Positions 38,763-47,388 are shown, numbered from the stretch's first letter. The stretch is DNA of 64,000 nt from Jhaorihella thermophila (GCF_900108275.1 NZ_FNVD01000002.1:1-64000), one strand, 5' to 3'. Numbers and translations: made by a program. The notes: generated by a model not told the origin, from the sequence alone.

Positions 38763-39608
38763 CTATCGGCAATAGGGCCCACTGCGATAGCGGGCCGTGT
38801 CGAGGTGGAAATGGTCCCGGTGATAGCGGTCGGCATTCGGACCCAGCACGGTCCCGAACGGGCCACAGGCGGTTTTCCATGCGCGTTGCAGCATCTTGCG
38901 GGTGCGATGGGAGGATTTCCAGCCCTTGGCCACGGTCACGATTTCCCCGTCCCGCAGAACGAAGCCCGAAATGTCTATGGCGCGCCCCCGGCCGTGTTCG
39001 GATATCTTCGCGCCGGGCCTGTTGTTGCGGGTCCGGCAGGCGTAGTGCGCCGCGACCTTCAGTTCGACCACTTTGCTGCCGGGCCGGAACGCCAGCCGTA
39101 TGCCATTGTCAACCCAGCGCCTGAGCGCCTTGGCAGTGGTGCAATCCATCACCGCGGGTTGGCTGAGTCGCACCCCGGCGACAGAGCGCACGCGCACCGC
39201 ATCCGGCAGGCCACAGCCCTTGAGTTTGCCCGGAACCCGGCCAACCGGTTCGCCCTGGATGCCGGGATCACCGCAGATCGTGCCTTTCCCGAGATGGCGC
39301 CGCTTGAAGAAGGCCCGGCCTTCTATGGCCGGCGGGCGGATTTGGGGTTTGATCGACGCTTCGGGCGCGAAGAACGCGATCCCGGCGGCAGCGTTGGCGC
39401 CTGCCTGCAACCGTAGCGGAGCGGATCCGGGCAGCTGCCGGGCCGGAGCGGCTGCCGGACGCGGCTGTGGCCGGACGGTGGCCATTGGCCCCTGGCTTCG
39501 CGCGATCGGGCGCGGCGAGGTACCGGGGGACGCGGTCGCTGGCGCGGATGCCGCGATACCGGCCGCCAGCCCGGCGAGGATGAGCGCATATGTCGCGCGG
39601 CGGTTCAT
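38763..39608 (-). CDS. Extensin-like (PF06904-type) secreted protein, likely M15-fold
   Basis: A 281-residue exported protein. A signal peptide (about 1-26, ending in APATA) is followed by a Pro/Arg/Ala-rich linker (about 27-95) and the extensin-like C-terminal domain (about 105-281). That domain has the D-Ala-D-Ala-metallopeptidase pattern KISEHGRGRAIDISG (His, Asp zinc ligands) and RYHRDHFHLD (His ligand). Cys residues (ICGD, GCGLP, DCTTA, YACRT, ACGPF, PYCR) suggest disulfides. It is probably a periplasmic cell-wall enzyme. Its ATG overlaps the tyrC stop (ATGA 39605-39608), making it the last gene of hisC-tyrC-extensin. Confidence 0.85.
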   Translation of the reverse strand: MNRRATYALILAGLAAGIAASAPATASPGTSPRPIARSQGPMATVRPQPRPAAAPARQLPGSAPLRLQAGANAAAGIAFFAPEASIKPQIRPPAIEGRAFFKRRHLGKGTICGDPGIQGEPVGRVPGKLKGCGLPDAVRVRSVAGVRLSQPAVMDCTTAKALRRWVDNGIRLAFRPGSKVVELKVAAHYACRTRNNRPGAKISEHGRGRAIDISGFVLRDGEIVTVAKGWKSSHRTRKMLQRAWKTACGPFGTVLGPNADRYHRDHFHLDTARYRSGPYCR

Positions 39609-40528
39609 TCCCGTGGCTTCACGCGGCCGAAGTCGGGCGCGGCGGTATCCTGGCCCGCCTCGATGATGCCGCGGCGGATGGCGCGGGTGCGGGTGAAATA
39701 GTCGAACAACATTTGCCCGTCACCCTGTCGGATTGCCCGTTGCAGGGCGAAGAGTTCCTCGGTGAAGCGGCCGAGAATTTCCAGGGTCGCGTCCTTGTTG
39801 GTCAGGAACACGTCCCGCCACATGGTCGGGTCGCTGGCTGCGATCCGGGTGAAGTCGCGGAAGCCGGCTGCGGAATACTTGATGACCTCGCTGTCGGTCA
39901 CCCGACGCAGGTCGTCGGCCACGCCCACCATCGTGTAGGCGATCAGGTGCGGCGCGTGGCTGGTCACCGCCAGCACCAAGTCATGGTGATCGGGGTCCAT
40001 TTCGTCCACGTTCGATCCCATGGCTTCCCACAATGCGCGGAGCCGGGCGATCTCTGTGTCCGGGGTGCCGGGCAGGGGCACGATCAGGCACCAGCGGTTT
40101 TCGAACAGCTCGGCAAAGCCGCTTTCGGGGCCGGAATGTTCCGTCCCGGCGAGCGGGTGGGCGGGGATGAAATGGACGCCCTCGGGGATATGCGGGGCGA
40201 CCGCGTCGATCACATGCCGCTTGACCGAACCCACATCCGTCACCGTGGCGCCCGGTTTCAGATGCGGGGCGATCGCTTCGGCCACTGGCCCCATCGCGCC
40301 CACCGGAACCGCCAGCACCACGAGGTCGGCGCCCTCGACCGCCTCGGCGGCGCTGTCGCAGACCCGGTCGGTCAGGCCGATACGGCGTGCGGTGTCGCGG
40401 GTTTCCTGGCTGCGGGCATAGCCGGTCACCTTGCCCGCCAGGTTCGCGCGCTTCATCGCCCAGAACATGGACGACGCGATCAGCCCCAGCCCGATCAGGG
40501 CCACCCGGTCATAGATCGGCTTGCTCAT
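39605..40528 (-). CDS. tyrC: Prephenate/arogenate dehydrogenase
   Basis: A 307-residue NAD(P)-dependent enzyme of tyrosine synthesis. An N-terminal Rossmann domain ([16 protein letters not shown], glycine motif at about 10-16; [11 protein letters not shown]) is followed by a helical dimerisation domain. Catalytic-region motifs are [17 protein letters not shown] (about 125-141) and [19 protein letters not shown]. No ACT or chorismate-mutase domain is fused. ATG 40528 overlaps the hisC stop (ATGA 40525-40528); an ATG two codons earlier (40534) is also possible. Whether prephenate or arogenate is preferred cannot be told. Confidence 0.9.
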   Translation of the reverse strand: MSKPIYDRVALIGLGLIASSMFWAMKRANLAGKVTGYARSQETRDTARRIGLTDRVCDSAAEAVEGADLVVLAVPVGAMGPVAEAIAPHLKPGATVTDVGSVKRHVIDAVAPHIPEGVHFIPAHPLAGTEHSGPESGFAELFENRWCLIVPLPGTPDTEIARLRALWEAMGSNVDEMDPDHHDLVLAVTSHAPHLIAYTMVGVADDLRRVTDSEVIKYSAAGFRDFTRIAASDPTMWRDVFLTNKDATLEILGRFTEELFALQRAIRQGDGQMLFDYFTRTRAIRRGIIEAGQDTAAPDFGRVKPRE

Positions 40529-41610
40529 TTCCATCCTTTTTTGAATTCGGCTACGGCGGCGGCGACCCGGCGGCAGGCCTCTTCTCCGCCGATGGTGATG
40601 CGCAGCGCATCGGGCAGCTTGTATCCCGCCACCCGCCGCACGATCAGCCCGCGCGATTGCAGATGCGCGTCGCAGGCCTCGGCCTCGTCCGGCGACCCGA
40701 ACCGGGCAAGGATGAAATTCGCGCAGGAGGTGTCGGACGGCACGCCCTGTTCGGCCAGCGCTTCGGCCAGCCAGGCGCGCCATTTCGTGTTCTCGGCGCG
40801 GCAGTATTCGACGTAGTCGAAGTCGCGGATCGCCGCTTCGGCCGCGGCGAGCGCCGGGGTCGAGAGGTTGAAGGGGCCGCGCACCCGGTTCAGCACGTCG
40901 ATGATTTCGCGCGAGCCGTAGCCCCAGCCGACCCGCATCCCGCCCAGCCCATAGAGTTTGGAAAAGGTCCGGGTCATCACCACGTTTTCGCGCGCGTCGA
41001 TGATGGCGCGGCCGGCGTCGAAGCCTTCGACATATTCGGCATAGGCGCCGTCCAGCACGAGGATCGTCTGGTCGGGCAGGTTGTCGGCCAGGCGGGCCAC
41101 TTCGGCTTCGCCGATCATGGTGCCGGTGGGGTTGGCGGGGTTGGCGATGAACACCAGCCGGGTGCGTTCGGTGCAGCCGGCAAGGATCGCGTCCACGTCC
41201 ACCACGCGGTCGCGTTCGGCCACCTCGACCGGTGTCGCACCGGCGGCGAGCGCCGAGATGCGATACATGGCAAACCCGTGTTCGGTGTGGATGACCTCGT
41301 CTCCCGGGCCGGCATAGGCCTGGCAGAGAAAGGTGATGATCTCGTCAGAGCCGACCCCGCAGATGATGCGGTCGGGGTCGAGGCCGTGGACGTCGGCGAT
41401 CGCGGCGCGCAGGCTGGCGTGGTCGGTGGAGGGGTAGCGATGCAGCGTCGCGGCGGCGTTGCGGACGGCCTCGATCGCCTTGGGACTGGGGCCGAAGGGG
41501 TTTTCGTTCGACGACAGCTTGATAACGTTTTCCACCCCCGCGACATGCGATGCCCCGCCCTGGTAGAGCGCGATGTCCATGATGCCGGGTTGGGGCGTGA
41601 TCCTGTTCAT
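40525..41610 (-). CDS. hisC: Histidinol-phosphate aminotransferase
   Basis: A 361-residue PLP enzyme of class I/II aminotransferases, which in alphaproteobacteria may also serve tyrosine/phenylalanine transamination. [13 protein letters not shown] (about 31-43), [11 protein letters not shown] (about 187-197) and [16 protein letters not shown] with the PLP lysine Lys218 fix the family. The coupling to tyrC supports a role in aromatic amino-acid synthesis, as known for HisC-type enzymes in this group. ATG 41610 ([10 protein letters not shown]) gives the normal N-terminus. Repeat copy G lies upstream. Confidence 0.92.
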   Translation of the reverse strand: MNRITPQPGIMDIALYQGGASHVAGVENVIKLSSNENPFGPSPKAIEAVRNAAATLHRYPSTDHASLRAAIADVHGLDPDRIICGVGSDEIITFLCQAYAGPGDEVIHTEHGFAMYRISALAAGATPVEVAERDRVVDVDAILAGCTERTRLVFIANPANPTGTMIGEAEVARLADNLPDQTILVLDGAYAEYVEGFDAGRAIIDARENVVMTRTFSKLYGLGGMRVGWGYGSREIIDVLNRVRGPFNLSTPALAAAEAAIRDFDYVEYCRAENTKWRAWLAEALAEQGVPSDTSCANFILARFGSPDEAEACDAHLQSRGLIVRRVAGYKLPDALRITIGGEEACRRVAAAVAEFKKGWK

Positions 41611-41713
41611 GTGCCGCGGGTCCTCGACGGGATGGTGCCGCCCCGTAATAGCGTCCCCCCCGCGGATGGGAAAGCGGCAATCGGGCGGCCCGAACGCGGC
41701 CTTTCGGCCGCGG

Positions 41714-41749
41714 GCCTCCGGCGGGAGTATTTGGAGCAAGATGAAGGGG
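41714..41749 (-). repeat. Interspersed repeat copy G (short form, tail type 2)
   Basis: GCCTCCGGCGGGAGTATTTG, then GAGCAAGATGAAGGG. It lies between the PLP-enzyme stop and hisC, which are in the same direction, suggesting the two are separate transcription units. Confidence 0.85.
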
Positions 41750-41763
41750 CGGGGTTGCGCAAG

Positions 41764-43146
41764 TCAAGCCGCACGGGGGAGGTGGCGATCGATACAGTGG
41801 GCGAGTTCGGACACGCTGTCGAGGATGTAGCGCACGGTGGCGTCGTCCATCATGTAGCTGAAGTTGAGCCGCACGAAGCCGGGCTTGCGCCGCGTGTCGC
41901 CGGCAAGGATCTCGGCGCGGAGCTGTTCCGAAAGGCTGCGGTTTATGCCGAGAAGGCGGTGGCCGTAGGGGCCGGCGCAGGCGCAGCCGCCGCGGGCCTG
42001 GATGCCGTAGAGGTCGCTGAGCAGGCGGGTGAAGAGCTGTTCATCGACCGGATGACCGGCGCCGTCGGTCACGACGAAGGAGAAGATCGGCAGACGGTTC
42101 GTTTTTTCGGCGCCCAGCAGCCGCAGGCGCGGATGGTCGCCCCAGGCATCGCGCGCCATGCGGTTGTAGCGGTGTTCGCAGGCTTCGATGTGGTTCTGTC
42201 CGACGGCATCCTTGACCAGCAGGGCCAGCGCGGCGCGGATATCGCCGATCACGTTCGGGGTTCCGGCCTCTTCGCGGTCCTCGATCCGGGGCAGGTAGTC
42301 ATGCGCCCACGGCGAGACGAAAGCGACCGTGCCGCCGCCCGGCCAGGTCGGTCGGTCGCAGCGCACGGCGGCACGGTTGACGATCAGCAACCCCGAGGCG
42401 CCGGGGCCGCCGGGAAACTTGTGCGGCGAGGTCACGATCGCGTCCTTGCGGGCATCTCCCTGCCCCAAGTGCATCGGCAGATAGGGCCCGCCGCCCGCGT
42501 AGTCCCATACGGCCAGCGCGCCGTGCGCCTTGAGCAGCCGCGTCACCGGGTCGGGGTCGGTGACGATGCCGGTGACGTTGGACGCCGCGGAGAAACTGCC
42601 GATCAGCAGGTCCGCATCCGCGTGGCGCGCCAGTTCGGTTCGCAACGCATCGAGGTCGGGTCCGCCGTGGCGGGCTTCGGGGATCTCGACCACCTGCGCC
42701 CCGCTTTCCCGCCAGGGCAGGATGTTGGAATGGTGTTCATAGGGGCCGATCAGGACCACCGGGCGGTCGGCCCGGTCCACCCCCAGAAGGCTGACCAGCC
42801 GGTTGAGGCCCGCCGTGGCGCCCGACCCGGCAAAGATCACCGCGTCGTCTTGCCCCGCGCCCACGAGGCGGGCGATCTCGGCCCGGGCCTGTTCGCGCAG
42901 ACGGGTGGTCCAGGATCCGCAAAACGAGGCCTCGGTATGGCTGTTGGCGTACCAGGGCAGGACATGGGCCGCGATGAACGCCTCGACCTCATGCAGCGCC
43001 CGGCCCGAGGCGACGTAGTCGGCATAGACGAGCGGCACCTCTCCGTTGCGGCCGGGGATGGTCGCATTGGCGCCGATCACGCTCTGACGCAGGGTTCCGT
43101 CTTCGACGGCGGTCTTGATCGTCTGGGAAAAGCGGGCAAAGGGCAT
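41764..43146 (-). CDS. Class V aminotransferase / SufS-like PLP enzyme
   Basis: A 460-residue fold-type I PLP enzyme. Motifs in order: YADYVASGRALHEVE (start of the small domain), YANSHTEASFCG, IFAGSGATAGLNRLVSLL, GPYEHHSNILPWRE, VWDYAGGGPYLPM (PLP Asp), and SPHKFPGGPGASGLL with the Schiff-base Lys. A late QARGGCACAGPYGHRLLG sits where cysteine desulfurases carry their active-site Cys. It could be a cysteine desulfurase, a cysteine/selenocysteine lyase or an aminotransferase. The divergent Lrp-type regulator, with dyad sites between, suggests amino-acid-responsive expression. ATG 43146 has AAAGGAGA at ideal spacing. Confidence 0.82.
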   Translation of the reverse strand: MPFARFSQTIKTAVEDGTLRQSVIGANATIPGRNGEVPLVYADYVASGRALHEVEAFIAAHVLPWYANSHTEASFCGSWTTRLREQARAEIARLVGAGQDDAVIFAGSGATAGLNRLVSLLGVDRADRPVVLIGPYEHHSNILPWRESGAQVVEIPEARHGGPDLDALRTELARHADADLLIGSFSAASNVTGIVTDPDPVTRLLKAHGALAVWDYAGGGPYLPMHLGQGDARKDAIVTSPHKFPGGPGASGLLIVNRAAVRCDRPTWPGGGTVAFVSPWAHDYLPRIEDREEAGTPNVIGDIRAALALLVKDAVGQNHIEACEHRYNRMARDAWGDHPRLRLLGAEKTNRLPIFSFVVTDGAGHPVDEQLFTRLLSDLYGIQARGGCACAGPYGHRLLGINRSLSEQLRAEILAGDTRRKPGFVRLNFSYMMDDATVRYILDSVSELAHCIDRHLPRAA

Positions 43147-43171
43147 GGTCAATCTCCTTTTTTCGGAAAAA

Positions 43172-43233
43172 TGACCACACAAGATGGCAAAATCATCACA
43201 CATCGAACGTGATTTTTGCCAATCAGTGTGTCA
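43172..43233. promoter_or_regulatory. Candidate Lrp-family operator between divergent genes
   Basis: Nested inverted repeats in an AT-rich 98-base intergenic region. GGCAAAATCA (43186-43195) faces TGATTTTTGCC (43210-43220), and TGACCACACA (43172-43181) faces TGTGTCA (43227-43233). Both have one extra base in one arm. They are centred near 43203, between the two start codons. Confidence 0.5.
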
Positions 43234-43244
43234 AAAGATCGGAT

Positions 43245-43706
43245 ATGGAGAAAAATATTGATCAAATCGACCGGGTGATTCTGAATCAGCTTCAACAGGA
43301 TGCCGGCCTGTCGCAGCGCGAACTGGCCGAGCGGGTGGGGCTGTCGCAGAATGCCTGCTGGCGGCGGCTGGGCGCGCTGCGCGAGGCGGGTGTCCTGCAG
43401 GGAGCGGCGGCGCGGCTCGACCGGCGCAAGCTGGGGCTGGATCTGGTGGTGTTCGTGATGATCCGCACGCGGCATCATTCGGCGGACTGGCTACGGGCCT
43501 TTCGCCGCCATGTCCTGACCATTCCCGAAGTGGTGGATTTCCACCGGATCGGCGGCGACTACGACTATCAGCTCAAGGTCGTGACCGAGGACATGGCCAG
43601 TTACGACCGGGTCTATCAACGGCTGATCGAAAGGGTCGAACTGGACAGCGTCACGTCCTATTTCGCGATGGAGGCGATCGCCGAGAACCGCCCCCTGCCC
43701 TTGTGA
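43245..43706 (+). CDS. Lrp/AsnC-family transcriptional regulator
   Basis: A 153-residue regulator. An N-terminal helix-turn-helix (IDRVILNQLQQD, LSQRELAERVGLSQNACWRRLGAL, about 5-45) is followed by the RAM/AsnC effector-binding domain (about 65-145), in which DFHRIGGDYDYQLKVVTEDM is the typical glycine-rich ligand-binding turn. ATG 43245 gives the usual short N-terminus. It is divergent from the SufS-like PLP enzyme with 98 bases between, so it most likely controls that gene, probably in response to an amino acid. Confidence 0.92.
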   Translation: MEKNIDQIDRVILNQLQQDAGLSQRELAERVGLSQNACWRRLGALREAGVLQGAAARLDRRKLGLDLVVFVMIRTRHHSADWLRAFRRHVLTIPEVVDFHRIGGDYDYQLKVVTEDMASYDRVYQRLIERVELDSVTSYFAMEAIAENRPLPL

Positions 43707-43710
43707 CCCG

Positions 43711-44292
43711 CTACCTGCGGCCGAAGACGCTGTTCGGCACCCAGGTCAGCCGGCCCCCGACCGGCGCCCAGCGCATGTGCAGGCAAGAGGTGTTCAGGCG
43801 GTTGAAATAGACGCCTTCCAGTTCATACCAGCCGGCCTTTGGCACCTCGACCTGCGTGCCGATGATGGTGTCGCAGGTCTGGCGACCGTCAAAATGGCCC
43901 ACCGTCTGTCCGCCGATTTCCATGTGCAGCCCGTCATTGGTCAGAAAGTCGATGTCATAGACCCCCGGCTTGTCGAACCGGATGTAGCCCCAGATGCGCG
44001 CCGCCACGTTCTCGGCCCGTTTCGAGGTCAGCGTCGGTTCGCCCTTGGCGGTGTCGGCGTAGTCGAGGCCGGTCAGGGGGCGGCCCGGTTCGGCCCGTTT
44101 CAGATAATGCCGGGCGTCCGACAGCGTCTTGATGTGCTGACCTTCGGGCGCATAGCCGTAGACCACGTTCAGCCCCGGTTTCAGCCCCGAAGGCTGCGGA
44201 TTGGCCGGGGTCAGTCTGGGCGGCCCCGCCGCGGCGGTCGTGGCAATAATCAGTCCAAGCGCGGCAAGCAATCCGGCCAGAAACCTGTGCAT
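43711..44292 (-). CDS. Secreted PA14-like domain protein
   Basis: A 193-residue exported protein. A signal peptide (about 1-20, LLAALGLIIATTAAAG) is followed by a domain resembling PA14: RIWGYIRFDKPGVYDIDFLTNDGLHMEIGG (shown in parts), the mid-domain pattern by which PA14 modules present a small ligand-binding barrel, then GWYELEGVYFNRLNTSCLHMRW. PA14 modules often bind glycans. ATG 44292 is chosen because GGAG is 8 bases upstream; 44298 is too close. It is encoded opposite to the Lrp gene, whose stop is 4 bases away. Confidence 0.7.
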   Translation of the reverse strand: MHRFLAGLLAALGLIIATTAAAGPPRLTPANPQPSGLKPGLNVVYGYAPEGQHIKTLSDARHYLKRAEPGRPLTGLDYADTAKGEPTLTSKRAENVAARIWGYIRFDKPGVYDIDFLTNDGLHMEIGGQTVGHFDGRQTCDTIIGTQVEVPKAGWYELEGVYFNRLNTSCLHMRWAPVGGRLTWVPNSVFGRR

Positions 44293-44389
44293 GTTCATCT
44301 CTCCATTGGCATCGGTCGGGCGTCCCCGCGCGGCGATCCGAACACGAGGGTATGACCGCAACCGCCAATGGACAAGAAAAATGCCGCGC

Positions 44390-44426
44390 AAAAAGCGGAA
44401 AGCCGCCCCTGGCGGAGCGGCTTTCC
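44390..44426 (-). terminator. Rho-independent terminator after rpsD
   Basis: On the minus strand a perfect 10-bp stem (GGAAAGCCGC with GCGGCTTTCC, 10-base loop) is followed by GCTTTTTG. It lies 22 bases after the rpsD stop. Confidence 0.85.
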
Positions 44427-44448
44427 CCGTGTTCGGATATGGCCCGGA

Positions 44449-45069
44449 TCAGTTCTGGGCGTAGAATTCGATGACGAGGTGCGGCTCCATCATCACCGGA
44501 TAGGGCACGTCGGCCAGCCCAGGGGTGCGCACGAAACGCGCGGTCATCTTGGAGTGGTCCACCTCGATGTAATCCGGCACGTCACGCTCGGCCAGCGACA
44601 CGGCTTCGAGCACCATCGCCAGCTGCTTGGAGCGGTCACGGACCTCGATCACGTCGCCTTCCTTGACGCGGTAGGAGGGGATGTTGACCCGCTTGCCGTT
44701 CACCAGGACGTGGCCGTGGTTCACGAACTGGCGCGCGGCAAAGATGGTCGGCACGAACTTGGCGCGATAGACGACGGCGTCCAGGCGGCGCTCCAGCAGG
44801 CCGATCAGGTTTTCACCGGTATCGCCGCGGACCCGTTCGGCCTCGGCATAGATGCGGCGGAACTGCTTTTCGGTCAAGTCGCCGTAATAGCCCTTAAGCT
44901 TCTGCTTGGCGCGCAGCTGCAGGCCAAAGTCGGACATCTTGCCCTTGCGGCGCTGGCCGTGCTGGCCGGGGCCGTATTCACGGCGGTTGACGGGGGATTT
45001 CGGACGCCCCCAGATGTTTTCGCCCATCCGGCGGTCGATCTTGTACTTGGCAGCCGTGCGTTTGGTCAC
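44449..45069 (-). CDS. rpsD: 30S ribosomal protein S4
   Basis: A 206-residue primary 16S rRNA-binding protein of the small subunit body. [21 protein letters not shown], the [13 protein letters not shown] block, and the S4 RNA-binding domain ([15 protein letters not shown]...[21 protein letters not shown], about 95-160 in parts) are typical of alphaproteobacteria. It starts with GTG 45069 behind a strong AAGGAGAT. It is not in the alpha operon but stands alone with its own promoter (45204-45231), structured leader and terminator. Confidence 0.97.
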   Translation of the reverse strand: MTKRTAAKYKIDRRMGENIWGRPKSPVNRREYGPGQHGQRRKGKMSDFGLQLRAKQKLKGYYGDLTEKQFRRIYAEAERVRGDTGENLIGLLERRLDAVVYRAKFVPTIFAARQFVNHGHVLVNGKRVNIPSYRVKEGDVIEVRDRSKQLAMVLEAVSLAERDVPDYIEVDHSKMTARFVRTPGLADVPYPVMMEPHLVIEFYAQN

Positions 45070-45197
45070 GTCTGATCTCCTTCATGCAAAAGGCCGCGCG
45101 TCCCCCGGATGGGTGCCTCGCGGCGAGTGAAGGGCGTTGTCCTCTTGGGTTTCCCCATGACAGGCATCCCCTTGCGGGGGCCACCAACACCAATAGG
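45070..45197 (-). promoter_or_regulatory. rpsD leader with two GNRA-capped hairpins
   Basis: About 128 untranslated bases. On the minus strand CCCC-GCAA-GGGG (45179-45168), flanked by GGC/GCC pairs, and GGG-GAAA-CCC (45156-45147) form two short GC hairpins capped by GNRA tetraloops. The AAGGAGAT Shine-Dalgarno lies at the end of the leader. A binding site for S4 (autoregulation) is plausible but not shown. Confidence 0.45.
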
Positions 45198-45203
45198 ACG
45201 GCG

Positions 45204-45231
45204 CTTATAGTCACGGCCGCGCCGGAGTCAA
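45204..45231 (-). promoter_or_regulatory. Strong promoter of rpsD
   Basis: On the minus strand TTGACT (45231-45226), a 16-base spacer, then TATAAG (45209-45204). It is the best -35/-10 pair in the window. Predicted start near 45197. Confidence 0.75.
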
Positions 45232-45267
45232 CGCCTCGTTTCACCTGCTTCGTTCTTTTCGGTGCGC

Positions 45268-45290
45268 CCGGGCCGGCTCAGGCGGCCCGG
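45268..45290 (-). terminator. Hairpin overlapping the Hint gene stop
   Basis: An 8-bp perfect stem (CCGGGCCG at 45268-45275 with CGGCCCGG at 45283-45290) whose loop contains the stop codon. No T-run follows, so terminator function is uncertain. Confidence 0.35.
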
Positions 45291-46342
45291 TGCATCAGGA
45301 TCGCCGCCTCGGACGCGCTGAGATTGCGCCGCGCATAGCCGCCATAGTCGTAGGGGTCGTCCGCGACCCCCGGCATCAGATCGAGAAGGCGCTTGCGGTC
45401 CGTCTCTTCCAGCGCCGCAAGCGAGGCGCTTCCGGGGTGGAAGCTTTCCGTCTCCACGCCATTGGCCCGGATGATCTGGTGACTGGGCAGCAGCAGGTGA
45501 ACATAAGTCACCTCGCGCAGCTTCAGATCCACCGCGACGGTGCGGCCATTGACCAGCTCCCGCGCGGGCACCAACACCTCGGGGGTGTTGAACAGCGCCT
45601 GCGCTACGGACCCGCGCACCAGCATACGGTGCTCGGGCGAAACCAGCAGTTCCTGATCCGGCCGTTCGATGCCCAGCGCGCCGGCGCGGAACCGGATCGG
45701 ACGCAGATGCGGCATCACGAACAGTCGCGCCCCGGTCATCCGGCGGCTGCCGATCCACAGCACCTCTTGCGGCCCGTTGTCGGCGGTGGAGACCCGGTCG
45801 CCTTCGCGCAGGTTTTCCACCGGAACCGGCCCGTCCGGCGTGTCGATCATCGTGCCGGGCGTGAAACAGATCACGCCGGCGCGCTCGGTCTCGTCGCGTT
45901 TGCGCACAAGCGCGCCCAGTGAATGATGCACCACCCACAGTTCGGTATCGCGCGGCGGCATCTGATCCATGAACATCAGCAGCGGCCGCGCGCCGTTGCC
46001 GACCTCGATCACGGTGACGGTATAGCTTTGCGCACCATTGGTAACGATGAAACTGCTGTCGGACAGCGGTTCTTCGACCTCGATCGCATCGAGATCGGTG
46101 CGGTTCTGGATCGCCGCGCCAACCAGCCGGCGCACGCTGCGCGCCGCCCGCTGACGCAGCTCGTTTTCGTTCGTCGCCCCGTCCAGCCGCAAAATGTCGT
46201 TCGGCCCGTCGATGCGCACCGCTTCGCCGTGCCACGACCACGCCGCGCCCACTTCGAGGGCGTCAAGAGGCGCGGCCGAAAGACCGTCGAGTTCCGTTTG
46301 CGACCAGGAAATGACGAACGTGCCACGAAAGCCCGTCTTCAT
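45278..46342 (-). CDS. Hint (Hedgehog/intein) domain protein
   Basis: A 354-residue protein. An N-terminal region of unknown fold (about 1-155) is followed by a Hint domain (about 160-300) beginning ICFTPGTMIDTPDGPVPVENL. The Cys takes the place of the intein/Hedgehog first residue. Later come EHRMLVRG (the HRxxV-type block B pattern) and VPARELVNG. Such stand-alone Hint proteins are numerous in Rhodobacterales. Inteins splice and Hedgehog proteins self-cleave, but these bacterial proteins have no known target. There is no signal peptide. It is encoded between rpsD and the LpxR-like gene. Confidence 0.85.
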   Translation of the reverse strand: MKTGFRGTFVISWSQTELDGLSAAPLDALEVGAAWSWHGEAVRIDGPNDILRLDGATNENELRQRAARSVRRLVGAAIQNRTDLDAIEVEEPLSDSSFIVTNGAQSYTVTVIEVGNGARPLLMFMDQMPPRDTELWVVHHSLGALVRKRDETERAGVICFTPGTMIDTPDGPVPVENLREGDRVSTADNGPQEVLWIGSRRMTGARLFVMPHLRPIRFRAGALGIERPDQELLVSPEHRMLVRGSVAQALFNTPEVLVPARELVNGRTVAVDLKLREVTYVHLLLPSHQIIRANGVETESFHPGSASLAALEETDRKRLLDLMPGVADDPYDYGGYARRNLSASEAAILMHRAA

Positions 46343-46443
46343 CTGCCTGTATGCCTGCCTGGTTCTTTTCTTATTGGCAGACAGGTTAACAAAGCCGAAT
46401 CGCCTTTGGAAGCGATTTGTTTGCAGACACTTGGAGCGTGTTC

Positions 46444-47388
46444 TTAAAACCTCAATCGAAGGCTGACCGACCCGACGAGCTGGCCTTCGGGCTGGGCCTC
46501 GAATTCGCGCCCCAGCCAGCTGATTCCGTAGAACGCCCAGAGGTTTTCGCCCTGCCAGCGCAGCCCCGCGCGTAGCCGGTCGCGACGGGGCGTGAGGTCA
46601 TGACCGCGGCTTTCAGGCAGATAGACGCTGTTGGCGACATGGGCAATGTCGCCCCCCATGACAAGGGAAAAGCCGGGATCGGGATAGCCGACCACGCGAT
46701 AACGCTGGCCGGTGACCGACTCGCGGGCCATCAGGCCGCCATCGCCGAAGGCGCCAAAGCTGACATCGGCGCCCACCCGCAGCAGGGTTTCGTCGCCCGC
46801 CCGCATTTCCGCAAACGGCCGGATCCGCGCCGCACCGCCAAAGTCGTAACTGTGCGCGATCTCGGCCACGGCGGTGGGGCGCACCGTGTTCGGGATCTGC
46901 CGGGCCAGAACCGCCGGCGCCGGTCGCGGCATGCCGAAGATCGAGTGCAGCCCGTCCTGTCTCTGGTCCAGGCCGGTCTGCGGCCCGATCACGACCAGAT
47001 CACCGCCCAGCGTGAACTCGACCCCGTCGCGAACCACATGGGTGTGAACCCCCAGCGACAGCATCCCCGCATAGGGCCGGTCGGTAGGGTTGTATCGCGT
47101 CAGGTCGGACGGGCCGATAACCTGCCCCTGCAATCGCAGCTCCCACAGGTCAAACGGGCGCGACGGGGCCCGTCCGGTCCATTCCTTGCCGAAGGCCGCC
47201 GAAACCGTCAGCGACCCGGTCCGCCATCTGTCCTGATTGTCGCCCAGCGTGTCGTTCGTGGCCAGCCAGCCATAGCCCAGCACCCGGACCCCGCCGCCGC
47301 GCGCAGCCTCGCTCTGGGCGGCCGTGGAACCGGCACCGGTCATTGCAACGATGAATGCCATGCCCAGAGCGGCAAGCCTGTTTGTCAT
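46444..47388 (-). CDS. LpxR-like (DUF2219) outer-membrane lipid A deacylase family protein
   Basis: A 314-residue protein. A signal peptide (1-25, ending STAAQ) is followed by alternating beta-strands that would form a 12-strand barrel, ending in Phe (SVSLRLRF), as outer-membrane proteins do. ATNDTLGDNQDRWRTGSL has the Asn-Asp pair (45-46) and Ser59 that match LpxR's catalytic Asn/Asp and Ser. DRPYAGML and GLDQRQDGLHSIFG supply the later conserved blocks, including a His in the place of the catalytic His. Salmonella LpxR removes the 3'-acyloxyacyl chain of lipid A. Activity here is inferred. Confidence 0.78.
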   Translation of the reverse strand: MTNRLAALGMAFIVAMTGAGSTAAQSEAARGGGVRVLGYGWLATNDTLGDNQDRWRTGSLTVSAAFGKEWTGRAPSRPFDLWELRLQGQVIGPSDLTRYNPTDRPYAGMLSLGVHTHVVRDGVEFTLGGDLVVIGPQTGLDQRQDGLHSIFGMPRPAPAVLARQIPNTVRPTAVAEIAHSYDFGGAARIRPFAEMRAGDETLLRVGADVSFGAFGDGGLMARESVTGQRYRVVGYPDPGFSLVMGGDIAHVANSVYLPESRGHDLTPRRDRLRAGLRWQGENLWAFYGISWLGREFEAQPEGQLVGSVSLRLRF

